NCBI GenBank assembly: GCA_029260825.1 | Contig: JAJDCM010000258.1 | Coordinates: 1 to 52,037 of the forward strand | Length of the DNA stretch: 52,037 bases | Source of the DNA: Planctomycetota bacterium | GTDB taxonomy: Bacteria; Planctomycetota; JACOTG01; JAJDCM01 | Direction: 5' to 3' | Part shown: positions 42,656 through 51,359 of the stretch, in pieces | Layout of the letters: each line of letters begins with the position of its first letter | Numbering within the stretch: position 1 is the stretch's first letter | The notes under the pieces: generated by a model | The model's database searches: none | Told to the model about the DNA's origin: nothing | What the model saw: the letters and a program-made list of their open reading frames with translations, nothing else | Translations under genes and position numbers: made by a program

Positions 42656-43845
42656 AGCTTCCTGTTATCTACCTGAAGACCCGTCGTAACTCCCTTCATC
42701 CCTGGATTTTCCAGAAGATGACATCCCGCCCCGAACGTCCAATCCCCGCGGGAGGACTCGTGGAGGTACGATCCATCGAGGGCAGATTCGTTGCCCGGGG
42801 CATCTTCAACGGAAAGAGCCAGATCACGGTCCGGGTCCTTTGCGAAAACGAGGCCACCGAACTCGACATCTATTTCTTCTTCGAGAAGCTGAAGAAGGCT
42901 CATCAGTTGAGAACGGAGGATCTCAAGCTCGCAGAAACCGGGAATTGCTACCGGTGGGTGCACGGGGAAGCCGACGGTCTCCCTGGGCTGATCGTGGATC
43001 GATTCGGGGACGTGGTGGTCATCGCGCCTTACTCTGCCGGCTACAGCAAGCGAACCCTGGACTGGATCGTCGAGTCCATCCTGGAGATCCTTCCGGGAGT
43101 GAAAATCGCACTCCGACCGGATGAACGATCGGCAAAACGAGAAGGTTACAACTTTCAAATCGAGCGACGTAAATTCGCAGGACCCAACCTGGCTCTCGTC
43201 AAAGAAAACGACCTCCAGATGAGCGTCGACCTCCAGGAGGGCCACAAAACAGGGTTCTTCCTCGATCAACGGGAGAATCGACAGGCCGTAGCTGAGCTTG
43301 CGAAGGGTCGGTTTCTCCTGGACTGCTTCTGCTATACCGGCGGATTCTCCATCTCATCGGCCCTTGCCGGCGCGGAAAAGGTGGTGGGAGTCGATCTCGA
43401 CGAAAAAGCGATCGAGGTCGCAAAGACAAACGCCAAGACGAACGGGGTAGAGGCGGAATTCCGCCACGCAGATGCGTTCCCCTTCCTTCGATCCGTCGCC
43501 GCCTCCGAGGAACGCCCCGATCTGCTCGTTCTCGATCCACCCAAATATGCCTCGGTGAAGGACGAAATGGCCCGAGCACACAAGATGTACGGCGACTTGA
43601 ATCGGCTCGGTCTCCAAGCCGTGAAGCCCGGCGGCCTTCTCGTCACCTGCTCTTGCTCCGGGCTCATCGATGAACCGGAGTTTCTCGACATCGTGGCTCG
43701 TTCCGCGGCAGAGGCCAAAGTGCACCTCCAGATCATCCGGATCACCGGAGCCGGCCCGGATCATCCGTGGTCAACACATTTCCCGGAGGGACGGTACCTG
43801 AAGGCGGTGTTTGGACGCGTAATCCCTTTGAATCAATCGCATTAA
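42652..43845 (+). CDS. RlmI-like class I rRNA cytosine methyltransferase
   Basis: 397 residues from ATG at 42652, overlapping the TANGO2 stop (ATGA). An N-terminal PUA-like RNA-binding domain (LKTRRNSLHPWIFQKM) precedes the EEHUD-type linker (YRWVHGEADGLPGLIVDRFG). The Rossmann methyltransferase has LLDCFCYTGGFSISSALAGA for SAM binding and LLVLDPPKYA, the DPPK motif of the RlmI family, with a downstream TCSCSG containing the expected Cys. It would make m5C in 23S rRNA. The exact site is not predictable. Substrate specificity is by family only. Confidence 0.88.
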   Translation: MKLPVIYLKTRRNSLHPWIFQKMTSRPERPIPAGGLVEVRSIEGRFVARGIFNGKSQITVRVLCENEATELDIYFFFEKLKKAHQLRTEDLKLAETGNCYRWVHGEADGLPGLIVDRFGDVVVIAPYSAGYSKRTLDWIVESILEILPGVKIALRPDERSAKREGYNFQIERRKFAGPNLALVKENDLQMSVDLQEGHKTGFFLDQRENRQAVAELAKGRFLLDCFCYTGGFSISSALAGAEKVVGVDLDEKAIEVAKTNAKTNGVEAEFRHADAFPFLRSVAASEERPDLLVLDPPKYASVKDEMARAHKMYGDLNRLGLQAVKPGGLLVTCSCSGLIDEPEFLDIVARSAAEAKVHLQIIRITGAGPDHPWSTHFPEGRYLKAVFGRVIPLNQSH

Positions 43846-43963
43846 CTGAGCTTTTTCCCTTGAGCTGCCGGGGTCGGTAATTCGGGGGGCCAGACCTGGC
43901 CAAAAATCCCCTGGACAAAGCCCTACCTCTGGTTTTTCATGGCACTTGGGAGAGCTGTATTCG

Positions 43964-43984
43964 GTCCGCAAAATGGCGGACTTT
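43964..43984 (+). terminator. Weak intrinsic terminator-like hairpin
   Basis: GTCCGC (43964-43969) pairs with GCGGAC (43976-43981) around a 6-nt loop, followed by TTT. It lies about 120 bp after the methyltransferase gene and before the GlcG-like lipoprotein gene. The U-run is short, so termination would be weak. Confidence 0.3.
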
Positions 43985-44080
43985 CCCCTGGGATCAAACC
44001 TGCGCGGTAGATCGCCTTTTCGGCGTAAGCTCTGGAGCCATCATCTATCGTTGCCTCACTTCTTCACGGAGGAGTTCGGA

Positions 44081-46342
44081 ATGTCTGACGTTCGCCTGGG
44101 ACGCGTCTCGATTCTCGCCGGTTGTCTTGGCATTGCCGCTCTGCTGGCAATACTCGGCCTGGGTGGTTGCAACGTCGGAGGAAGTGGCGACGACCCGATG
44201 GTCATCTCCCTTTCCAACTCCTACCGCCCGACGGTTGACGATCCGGACGACGCACGAACCGACGTCCTCACCACGCAAGAGGTTGAGAGCCTCATCGAGG
44301 CCGCGGCTCGCCGTCACAATCTTTTCGATCTCGCGAAGTTCCCGGAAGGACCTCCTCGGGTCGCGATCGCGGTGACGGACCGAATTGGAAACATTCTTCA
44401 GGTCTGGAACTCGGACCCCACGGCAACCGCCAGCTCGTTTGACAGCAAGATCGCCGTCTCCCTTGCCCGAACGGCCTCCTACATGAGCCATAGCCAGGCT
44501 CCCCTCACATCTCGAACCATGCAGTTCCTGCATACGTTCCATTTCCCGGCCACGTTCCAACAAACCGCCGCTCCTTTCAGCACGCGCTTTGACCGGGTAA
44601 TCAACTCCTTTGAACCTGTCGATGCCTGCGATGGCAGCAATCTTGATCCGGATCGGTTCAGCGATCCCAACGGACCAGGATTCATCGATGTCGATGAACT
44701 CTATGCGCCGGTTCACCTCACCAGCGGTGTCAAGTTCACCGGCCAGGCGCCGCTGTGGGAGATCAACACCACGAACCGGGGCGGCCTGAATGAGAACTAC
44801 GACGTGGAGGACTTCGACGATGCCAACATGAACGGACAACGGGATCCAGGCGAAACCTTTACCGATACCAACATGAACGGTCAATTCGACGATCAGACGA
44901 TTCCTCGCCTGAACAACCCGGACGGCAGTCTTCCAAATCCGGGCTTTACTCCCCTTCCCGGCGGAATTCCTCTGTACAAGCGAACCCTCAAGTTCAACAA
45001 CCAATTCCTCCCCTTGGCGAGAAGACTCGTGGGAGCAATCGGGGTGTACATCCTGAAAAACGAGCCAGGAAAAACCCTCAACGTGAGGACACCTCTCGCT
45101 GATCTCGCCGAAGAAGCGGCCTTCGCTGCGGCCAGAACCGGCAATCCGTTCCGAACCAAAAAGGTCATGCTTGACCCCCTCGACAAGAACGCAGACTCGG
45201 AGATCAACGATCCCACATCCGGGCTCGATGACTACACCATCAACGGAACCATCCCGGTCGAAGCCGAAGGCGGCGTGTTCCTCGGAGGAATTCTCCTCCC
45301 CTATCTTGGCGACACTCTCGCTCCGTTGAATGGAGCTACATCACTTGATGTTAACAACACGACCGAGTTCCCGGGGGCGTTTGACCCGGCCGGCTTCATC
45401 CTCGCAGACGCCATGAGCGGCGCGTCCCAGACGATCAAAGGAAAACCCGATCCATCCCTCTGGCTCCTCTCTCCCCGGGGAAGCTACCGACCCGATGGCC
45501 TCACCAAAGACGAAGTTGAGACCCTCATCCTTCAACAGGTGCGGGCCTCCGAGCTGACTCACGCGGCCATTCGACTCCCGGCAATCAGCGCGTGTCAGAT
45601 GATCATCGCGGTGAGCGACTTTGATGGCACGCTCCTTGGTGTTTATCGCGAACCTGATGCGACCCTGTTCTCCCTGGAAGTTTCGATTTCCAAGGCCAGA
45701 AACGCGTTCTACTTCTCCAACCCGGACTCTCGCGATGTTGGTGGGCCAAGGGACGGACGACATCCCCTCACCGGCCTCTTCGATCCTCTCGGTGAACAGG
45801 TCCTCACCGACCAGGGGATTGCCGTGACCGCCCGCTCTCTTGCTTTCATCACTCAACCTGCGTTTCCGCCGGTCATCGATGGCTCGGCTCCGGCTCCGCT
45901 TCGATGCCTCATCGACAAGAACGCAACAGCTCAGGCATTCTCCGGCATGGGCTTCTCTCCCCCCGAGTTCTTCATGGACGGCAGTGACATGAAGCGCACC
46001 ATCGACCAGAGCGTCGTTGACCCGAACTATATCCGAGACATCTTGACCCGATCCGATGGCCAGGTCTCCACGAACCAGAGTGGCATCGTCTTCTTCCCGG
46101 GATCCGCTCCCCTCTACAAGAACGGCCTGCTCGTTGGAGGCATTGGGGTGTCGGGGGATGGGGTCGAGCAAGACGACTACGTCACCGCCACGGGGATCAT
46201 TTTCGCCGAGCAAGAGTTGGCCGAGCAGACGCCGCCGATCACCATCAACTTCAAGCCGCCCGCGGGCTCCCGCTGCGATCAGTACAATCACAAGGGAATC
46301 GTGATCCCTTACATGAAGTTCCCGCAGCAACCAAACGGCTAG
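44081..46342 (+). CDS. Lipoprotein with two GlcG/HbpS-like domains
   Basis: 753 residues from ATG at 44081 with GGAGG 7 nt upstream; the frame is open to 43946. A lipoprotein signal ends in GLGGC (Cys30). Two GlcG/HbpS-like (DUF336) modules are visible. The first has LTTQEVESLIEAAARRHNLF and RVAIAVTDRIGNILQVWNSD. The second has LTKDEVETLILQQVRASELT and MIIAVSDFDGTLLGVYREPD. Each is split by a large insertion; the first insertion has Asp/Asn-rich calcium-loop-like stretches (DDANMNGQRDPGETFTDTNM). The C-terminal GLLVGGIGVSGDGVEQDDYV is the expected end of the module. HbpS binds haem in some bacteria. Periplasmic or surface; ligand unknown. Confidence 0.82.
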   Translation: MSDVRLGRVSILAGCLGIAALLAILGLGGCNVGGSGDDPMVISLSNSYRPTVDDPDDARTDVLTTQEVESLIEAAARRHNLFDLAKFPEGPPRVAIAVTDRIGNILQVWNSDPTATASSFDSKIAVSLARTASYMSHSQAPLTSRTMQFLHTFHFPATFQQTAAPFSTRFDRVINSFEPVDACDGSNLDPDRFSDPNGPGFIDVDELYAPVHLTSGVKFTGQAPLWEINTTNRGGLNENYDVEDFDDANMNGQRDPGETFTDTNMNGQFDDQTIPRLNNPDGSLPNPGFTPLPGGIPLYKRTLKFNNQFLPLARRLVGAIGVYILKNEPGKTLNVRTPLADLAEEAAFAAARTGNPFRTKKVMLDPLDKNADSEINDPTSGLDDYTINGTIPVEAEGGVFLGGILLPYLGDTLAPLNGATSLDVNNTTEFPGAFDPAGFILADAMSGASQTIKGKPDPSLWLLSPRGSYRPDGLTKDEVETLILQQVRASELTHAAIRLPAISACQMIIAVSDFDGTLLGVYREPDATLFSLEVSISKARNAFYFSNPDSRDVGGPRDGRHPLTGLFDPLGEQVLTDQGIAVTARSLAFITQPAFPPVIDGSAPAPLRCLIDKNATAQAFSGMGFSPPEFFMDGSDMKRTIDQSVVDPNYIRDILTRSDGQVSTNQSGIVFFPGSAPLYKNGLLVGGIGVSGDGVEQDDYVTATGIIFAEQELAEQTPPITINFKPPAGSRCDQYNHKGIVIPYMKFPQQPNG

Positions 46343-46354
46343 ACAATCCATCGC

Positions 46355-46386
46355 TCCCGGGCCGGAGTATTCGCTCTTGCCCGGGA
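46355..46386. terminator. Stem-loop between convergent genes, probable bidirectional terminator
   Basis: TCCCGGGC (46355-46362) and GCCCGGGA (46379-46386) form a perfect 8-bp GC-rich stem with a 16-nt loop. It sits in the 74-bp gap between the convergent lipoprotein and EVE genes. There is no T-run on either side, so this would be a non-canonical terminator. Confidence 0.45.
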
Positions 46387-46416
46387 CAGCTTCTCTCCTC
46401 CCGCTCCCCCGGTCAT

Positions 46417-46869
46417 TCACTTCCCCATCTTGCAAACGATGTCGAACTCCTTCTTCCGAACAGGTTGAACCGAGAGTCGGCTGCGTTGGGTGACCACCAT
46501 CTCTTCCAGACCTTTTGTCTCTCGCAAGACGTCAAGGGGCACCAGCTCGGAGAATTCCGAAACATACTCGATATCGACCATGAACCATCTCGGGTTCTCC
46601 TCGGTCGACTTTGGGTCGTAATACTTCGTGTCCGGATCCCATGCGGTGTGATCGGGGTACGATTCTTTGACGACCTTCGCGGTACCGATCACTCCCGGGG
46701 GCTTGGCGTTACTGTGGTAGAAGAGAACAGGATCTCCGAGCTTCATCTTGTCCCGCATGATGTTTCGCGCCTGATAGTTTCGAACCCCATCCCAGGGGCT
46801 CCGCTTCATCTTCTTCAGATCCCAGATGGAAAAAGCATCGGGTTCGCTCTTCATGAGCCAGTAGTTCAT
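46417..46869 (-). CDS. EVE-domain protein
   Basis: 150 residues. The fold opens with MNYWLMKSEPDAFSIWDL and continues with WDGVRNYQARNIMRDKMKLG, DPVLFYHSNAKPPGVIGTAK and AWDPDTKYYDPKS, the full set of EVE/thymocyte-nuclear-protein-1 motifs. EVE domains are PUA-like and bind modified nucleotides, such as modified cytosines in DNA or RNA. No restriction or modification gene neighbours it here, so a housekeeping role is likelier than defence. It is convergent with the preceding lipoprotein gene and divergent from the glutaminyl cyclase gene. Confidence 0.93.
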   Translation of the reverse strand: MNYWLMKSEPDAFSIWDLKKMKRSPWDGVRNYQARNIMRDKMKLGDPVLFYHSNAKPPGVIGTAKVVKESYPDHTAWDPDTKYYDPKSTEENPRWFMVDIEYVSEFSELVPLDVLRETKGLEEMVVTQRSRLSVQPVRKKEFDIVCKMGK

Positions 46870-47003
46870 GACCTTATTTCACCTTCGTTGTCGTGGGGGC
46901 AGGAGCCTGCGCTACCCGACCTCCCCATGCCTTATGCCTCGATTCGCTTCGGGAAAGTCCTACACTATAGAGTTTCCCCTGGCCCTGTGACGATACTGAG
47001 CTG

Positions 47004-47906
47004 ATGAGCAAGAAAAAGAAAAAACGAGAGTCCTCCAGATCACCCGGAAAAAAGCCCCTCCATTCCGACCATGGGCCGGTCTCGGGGAAAAGAGGAAGTA
47101 GAAGGCTCCTCGGGGCCGTCATGGTGCTTCTTCTGGCCACCGGTTCCGGACTCGTCTACTTCTTGCCTCAATCCTGCGCTTTACCTCAAAGCTCATCCCG
47201 TCTTCAGCTTGCCGAAGTGGTCAGCTCCTATCCCCACGATCCCAAAGGGTTCTGCCAGGGCCTGATCTTTCAAGACGGCAATCTCTACGAAGGAACCGGA
47301 GAATACGGCACGTCAGCAATTCGACTTGTCGACCTCTCCACGGGTCAGGTGCAAAAGGCCTACTCCGTTCCACCTGAGTTTTTTGGGGAAGGCATTACCC
47401 GCCTCGATGGCCAGATCTACCAGCTCACATGGAAAGAGAAGAAGGCATTCGTTTACGAAGAAACCGACTACTCGTTCGAAAAGGTCGCCGAATTCGACTA
47501 TCCCTTTGAGGGTTGGGGCATTACCCACGACGGCAGTCAACTCATCACCAGCGACGGAACTTCCACCGTTCGCTTCTTGAATCCCAAAACGTTTGAAGTC
47601 ATTCGAGAGGTGCGAGTGCTCGATGGAAATATTCCGGTCAAGAACCTCAATGAACTCGAATACATCAAAGGGGAGATCTACGCCAACGTGTGGACCCGGG
47701 ATTGGATCGTGAGAATCTCTCCCGAGACCGGAAAGGTTCTGGGCTGGATCGATCTTGGCCAGCTTCGAAAGGAGATCGGTTACTCCCCTCTCGTAGGTGT
47801 GCTGAACGGAATCGCCTACGACAAAGAAAGCGATCGGCTCTTCGCCACCGGGAAAAACTGGCCCAAACTCTTCGAAATCCGGCTCGTGGAAAAGGACCCA
47901 CTCTAG
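47004..47906 (+). CDS. Membrane-anchored glutaminyl-peptide cyclotransferase
   Basis: 300 residues. A Lys/Arg-rich cytoplasmic tip (MSKKKKKRESSRSPGKKP) and one membrane helix (about residues 35-52) anchor a five-bladed beta-propeller of the plant-type glutaminyl cyclase family: HDPKGFCQGLIFQDGNLYEG, GEGITRLDGQIYQLTWKEKK, GWGITHDGSQLITSDGTSTV, NLNELEYIKGEIYANVWTRD and VLNGIAYDKESDRLFATGKN. It converts N-terminal glutamine of exported peptides to pyroglutamate. No strong Shine-Dalgarno was found at the ATG. The gene is followed by convergent hutI with 8 bp between stops. Confidence 0.9.
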   Translation: MSKKKKKRESSRSPGKKPLHSDHGPVSGKRGSRRLLGAVMVLLLATGSGLVYFLPQSCALPQSSSRLQLAEVVSSYPHDPKGFCQGLIFQDGNLYEGTGEYGTSAIRLVDLSTGQVQKAYSVPPEFFGEGITRLDGQIYQLTWKEKKAFVYEETDYSFEKVAEFDYPFEGWGITHDGSQLITSDGTSTVRFLNPKTFEVIREVRVLDGNIPVKNLNELEYIKGEIYANVWTRDWIVRISPETGKVLGWIDLGQLRKEIGYSPLVGVLNGIAYDKESDRLFATGKNWPKLFEIRLVEKDPL

Positions 47907-47914
47907 CCGAGACC

Positions 47915-49168
47915 TCAACCTTCGAAAATGACTTTCCCTCTCTTCACCACAACCGACGCTCTGGCCCCGCCAAAATGATAGGGGAGGTAACGGTGATTGG
48001 GGATATCCCACAGGACGAGATCACCGGCCTTTCCCGGCTCGAGACTTCCGACATCGCCCCCCCGGTTCATCGCATAGGCTGAATTCACCGTTGCCGCCGT
48101 AAGAGCTTCTGCCGGTTGAAGTCCGTACTGAACACAAGCGAGAGTCAGAATCATGGGCATGGAGTGAGTCATGCTCGACCCCGGGTTGAAATCCGTAGCG
48201 ATCGCTACCGGTAGGCCTCGATCAATCATCGCTCGCGCCGGAGCATGCCTTTTCAAATTGAGAAAGAACGTCGTCCCGGGAAGACACACCGGAATCACTT
48301 GAGCTTCCAGCATGGCGTCCATTCCCTCCTCATCAATCGCCACCAGGTGGTCGGCGCTGATCGCTCCTACCTCCGCAGCAAGCTTGGCCCCTCCGATGGG
48401 TTCAAACTCCTCAGCGTGAAGCTTGGGGATCAATCCAGCCTCTCGCCCGGCAAGAAGAACTTTTCGAGACTCCGGAACCTCAAACACACCGTGCTCACAA
48501 AAAACGTCGCAGAACTCCGCGAGCTTTTCCTGGGCCACCTCTGGAATCATCTCCTCGATGACGATGCGAAGGTATTCATCCCGGCTTTCTCGATGCTCAT
48601 CCGGAACTTCATGGGCACCCAGGAAAGTGAGCGCCAGGTCCACCGGATGAGTTTCGTTGACCTTGGCCAGGACTCGAAGGGACTTCAGCTCGTTCACCGT
48701 ATCGAGGCCGTATCCACTCTTTGCCTCGAGAGTTGTGGTCCCGCCGGCGACAAAGCCTGAGAGCCTCTTCAAGGTTCTCTCATAGAGATCTTCTTCGCTC
48801 ACCTGGCGAAGCTGGCGGACAGACGAGCGGATTCCGCCCCCTTTTTTCGCGATCTCAAGATAGGGAACGCCCAGGCATCGCTGCTCAAACTCCGCTTCCC
48901 GGGTCCCTCCGAAGACAAGATGAGTATGAGGATCTACAAAGCCGGGCAAGACAGTCCTGGCGGTTGCGTCCAACACGGTCGTCCCTTGGTACTTGGCCAC
49001 AATGGCTTCCGTACTTCCGGTTTCGACGACCTTTCCCTCGTGAACGGCAATTGCTCCGTCCTCGATGACACCGATCTCTTTCATCTCCTTCCCAACTCGT
49101 GGACGAGCAGGCCCTGCAAGGGTTACGAGTTCAGAAGCGCCATGAACAACGAGATCCACTCGAGTCAT
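47915..49168 (-). CDS. hutI: Imidazolonepropionase
   Basis: 417 residues from ATG at 49168 (MTRVDLVVHGASELVTL); a TTG two codons earlier is the alternative. This amidohydrolase opens the imidazolone ring of 4-imidazolone-5-propionate to N-formimino-L-glutamate in histidine breakdown. Metal-binding VDPHTHLVFGGTREAEFEQR, LEAKSGYGLDTVNELKSLRV, HAEEFEPIGGAKLAAEVGAI with SADHL, and TDFNPGSSMTHSMPMI are all present. Length is normal. hutH, hutU and a formiminoglutamase gene are not in the window, so the pathway must be completed elsewhere. It is cytoplasmic. Confidence 0.95.
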   Translation of the reverse strand: MTRVDLVVHGASELVTLAGPARPRVGKEMKEIGVIEDGAIAVHEGKVVETGSTEAIVAKYQGTTVLDATARTVLPGFVDPHTHLVFGGTREAEFEQRCLGVPYLEIAKKGGGIRSSVRQLRQVSEEDLYERTLKRLSGFVAGGTTTLEAKSGYGLDTVNELKSLRVLAKVNETHPVDLALTFLGAHEVPDEHRESRDEYLRIVIEEMIPEVAQEKLAEFCDVFCEHGVFEVPESRKVLLAGREAGLIPKLHAEEFEPIGGAKLAAEVGAISADHLVAIDEEGMDAMLEAQVIPVCLPGTTFFLNLKRHAPARAMIDRGLPVAIATDFNPGSSMTHSMPMILTLACVQYGLQPAEALTAATVNSAYAMNRGGDVGSLEPGKAGDLVLWDIPNHRYLPYHFGGARASVVVKRGKVIFEG

Positions 49169-49418
49169 ACTCAATTTGAGAGTCCTTTCCAGCCAGTAAC
49201 AATCGTTTTTGAACCAAACCCCAAGCGGAGAAGATTATAGGAAACCTCGGGCCGTTAGAACCCCTACACTCATAAAGTTTGATCCCCCATCCACACGATA
49301 AGCCATGGGATTGTCAAGAAGAACGCAAGAAGTCTCCACCCTCACCTGGCCCAAAGAGTTTTCACCTGTAAGCCTTTTGCATGAGGAGTGGGGACGGAGA
49401 TGGGAGAACTCCAAGGTC

Positions 49419-51359
49419 ATGATCACTCTGCCACGCGACACAGAGAATCAAGCACAGGGGCAAAATAGCCCCAACATACCAAAGCCACTTCATCCGCTTC
49501 CCGCGGTTTGTGCGGTCATTGATCAGATCGAAGATTGGAGTTCAAAAACGGTTCTAGCCCTGGTACCCGTCGTGGAGGCGTGTCCGGTTCTGACGACCAC
49601 GATCCTTCGGGCGGCAAATCTGCCGCTCTACGGACTCAAGAACAAGATCTCAACCCTCTCCCACGCCATGGCCATGCTCGGGGTTCCGGCCCTCCGGAAT
49701 CTACTCTCCGGCTCTCTCCCGAAAGATCATGAAACAGAAGAAAACAATGCGCAAGAGAAGAGATCCGAGCGCTGGAAGCATGCCCTCGTGACCGCTGGAC
49801 TCGCTCGCGCATTCGCCATCCAGAAGTCCTATGATCTGCCGGAAGAAGCATTCGTTGCCGGGCTCCTGCACCAGCTGGACGAGCTAACATTTTCATGTCC
49901 TCACTCTTTGGATGACGAAAACTCGGCCAAGGTCAGCACCCGCTACCTCCAAGAGTCTCACCTTCCTCACATCTTGGTCGAGAGCATTCGTCTCATGTCC
50001 GCCTCAAAAGAAGACCTTGAGGATCTTGACCCGAAGACTCAGGAGCTCACCGCTCTTCTCTCTACCTCTGAACACCTGGCAACGGTCCTTGGGGACAAGC
50101 TCCCCAACAAGATCGAATCTGCCGTGAACGTGAACGAACTGGCTCAAGACCTCGGCTTCACGGCAGAAGAGCTAACCCATGGTGTCGCGGCAGCTCGAAC
50201 TCAAGTCGCGACCATTCTCACGACCTTGGGCGCGAAGATTTCGGAAGACTGCGATCTCTCTTCTCCTCTGAACGAGGCATCAAACATCAACTGGACCCGG
50301 GACTCGAGTACGCCTTCTCGCATTCCCGCGCCTTCCAAGGCAAAGTCCAATCAGAATCCTCTGCAAGTTGTCAGAACGTCACTCGCAAAGCTCCGAAAAA
50401 CCGAATCTACCTCCAAGATCCTCGATCAGGTGATGAAGGTTGCCCATACTCAATTTGGATTCGATCGGGTTCTCTATTTCCGACACGACGAGACCGAATC
50501 CGAGCTAGTCGGGTGCAAGATTCTCGACGATTCCTGGCGAGCCGTGGATCCTTCTGAAATACACATCCCTCTTTCCAGTCTCAGTGAATCTCTCACCGAA
50601 AGCTTGAAGGAGAGTCGGGCCGCAGTGCTCGAGGAAAACGAGAAAGACCTGGAGATCCTCCGTTACTTCGGCGTCCAGGAGATGGGGGCGATCCCCATCA
50701 ACGACGACGAACAACTCCGGGGAATCCTCTTCATTGACAACTTTTACAGCCGCACTCCTCTCGCCACGGATCTTCTCACCTCCCTCGAGATCCTCTGCTC
50801 CGAAGCCGCTCTCTTGATGGAGAAGATCAAGCTCTCGTCCGAGAGCAAAGCTCTCAAGAAGTTCGCGGAGAAGGACGAGCTGACCGGGCTCAATAACAGA
50901 CGATACTGCATCGAACTCTGTCGAAAAGAAGTTGAACGGGCAAGACGATACAAGACCCCGCTCACCCTGGTGATGATCGATGTGGACAAATTCAAATCGA
51001 TCAACGATACCCTCGGCCATCAGGTCGGAGATCGAGTGCTAGCCGAAGTTGCTCGCCTCATCGGAAAAAACTCTCGTCGATCCGACATCATCGGGCGCTA
51101 CGGGGGTGACGAATTCGTCGTCCTTCTTCCGGAGATCCCGACGGAACAAGCCATCGTGTATGCCGAGCGCATGCGCAATCGAGTCGAGCAATTGAGGCTT
51201 GACCTCACCGAACTCACCCAGGGCGCCACGTTTGCCATCAGTCTCGGCGTCGGGTCTCTCATCGATGATGACCTGGACTTCGACGATCTCGTCGCACGAG
51301 TCGATAAGGCTCTCTATGCGGCCAAGAACAGGGGGCGCAACCGTGTCTGTTTGGCCTAG
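49419..51359 (+). CDS. HDOD-GAF-GGDEF signalling protein, diguanylate cyclase
   Basis: 646 residues from ATG at 49419 (MITLPRDTENQ); an ATG at 49305 would add 38 residues lacking any domain, and neither start has a good Shine-Dalgarno. The order is HDOD (about 25-230; LPAVCAV and NLPLYGLKNKISTLSHAMAM), a Ser/Lys-rich linker, GAF (about 335-470) and GGDEF (about 485-646). The GGDEF domain has DELTGLNNRRYC, the intact active site RYGGDEFVVLLPE and the upstream inhibitory RxxD (RRSD). It should make cyclic di-GMP under feedback control, with HDOD and GAF as sensing or partner domains. A second signalling gene overlaps its end. Confidence 0.88.
   Translation: MITLPRDTENQAQGQNSPNIPKPLHPLPAVCAVIDQIEDWSSKTVLALVPVVEACPVLTTTILRAANLPLYGLKNKISTLSHAMAMLGVPALRNLLSGSLPKDHETEENNAQEKRSERWKHALVTAGLARAFAIQKSYDLPEEAFVAGLLHQLDELTFSCPHSLDDENSAKVSTRYLQESHLPHILVESIRLMSASKEDLEDLDPKTQELTALLSTSEHLATVLGDKLPNKIESAVNVNELAQDLGFTAEELTHGVAAARTQVATILTTLGAKISEDCDLSSPLNEASNINWTRDSSTPSRIPAPSKAKSNQNPLQVVRTSLAKLRKTESTSKILDQVMKVAHTQFGFDRVLYFRHDETESELVGCKILDDSWRAVDPSEIHIPLSSLSESLTESLKESRAAVLEENEKDLEILRYFGVQEMGAIPINDDEQLRGILFIDNFYSRTPLATDLLTSLEILCSEAALLMEKIKLSSESKALKKFAEKDELTGLNNRRYCIELCRKEVERARRYKTPLTLVMIDVDKFKSINDTLGHQVGDRVLAEVARLIGKNSRRSDIIGRYGGDEFVVLLPEIPTEQAIVYAERMRNRVEQLRLDLTELTQGATFAISLGVGSLIDDDLDFDDLVARVDKALYAAKNRGRNRVCLA

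Noticed and set aside
43888..43904. GGCCAG-AC-CTGGCC inverted repeat as a terminator
   Set aside because: A 2-nt loop is too small for a stable hairpin and no T-run follows; it could be an operator but there is no support.
46417..46869. EVE domain as part of a defence system
   Set aside because: No nuclease, methyltransferase, helicase or other defence gene lies beside it; flanking genes are a lipoprotein and a glutaminyl cyclase.
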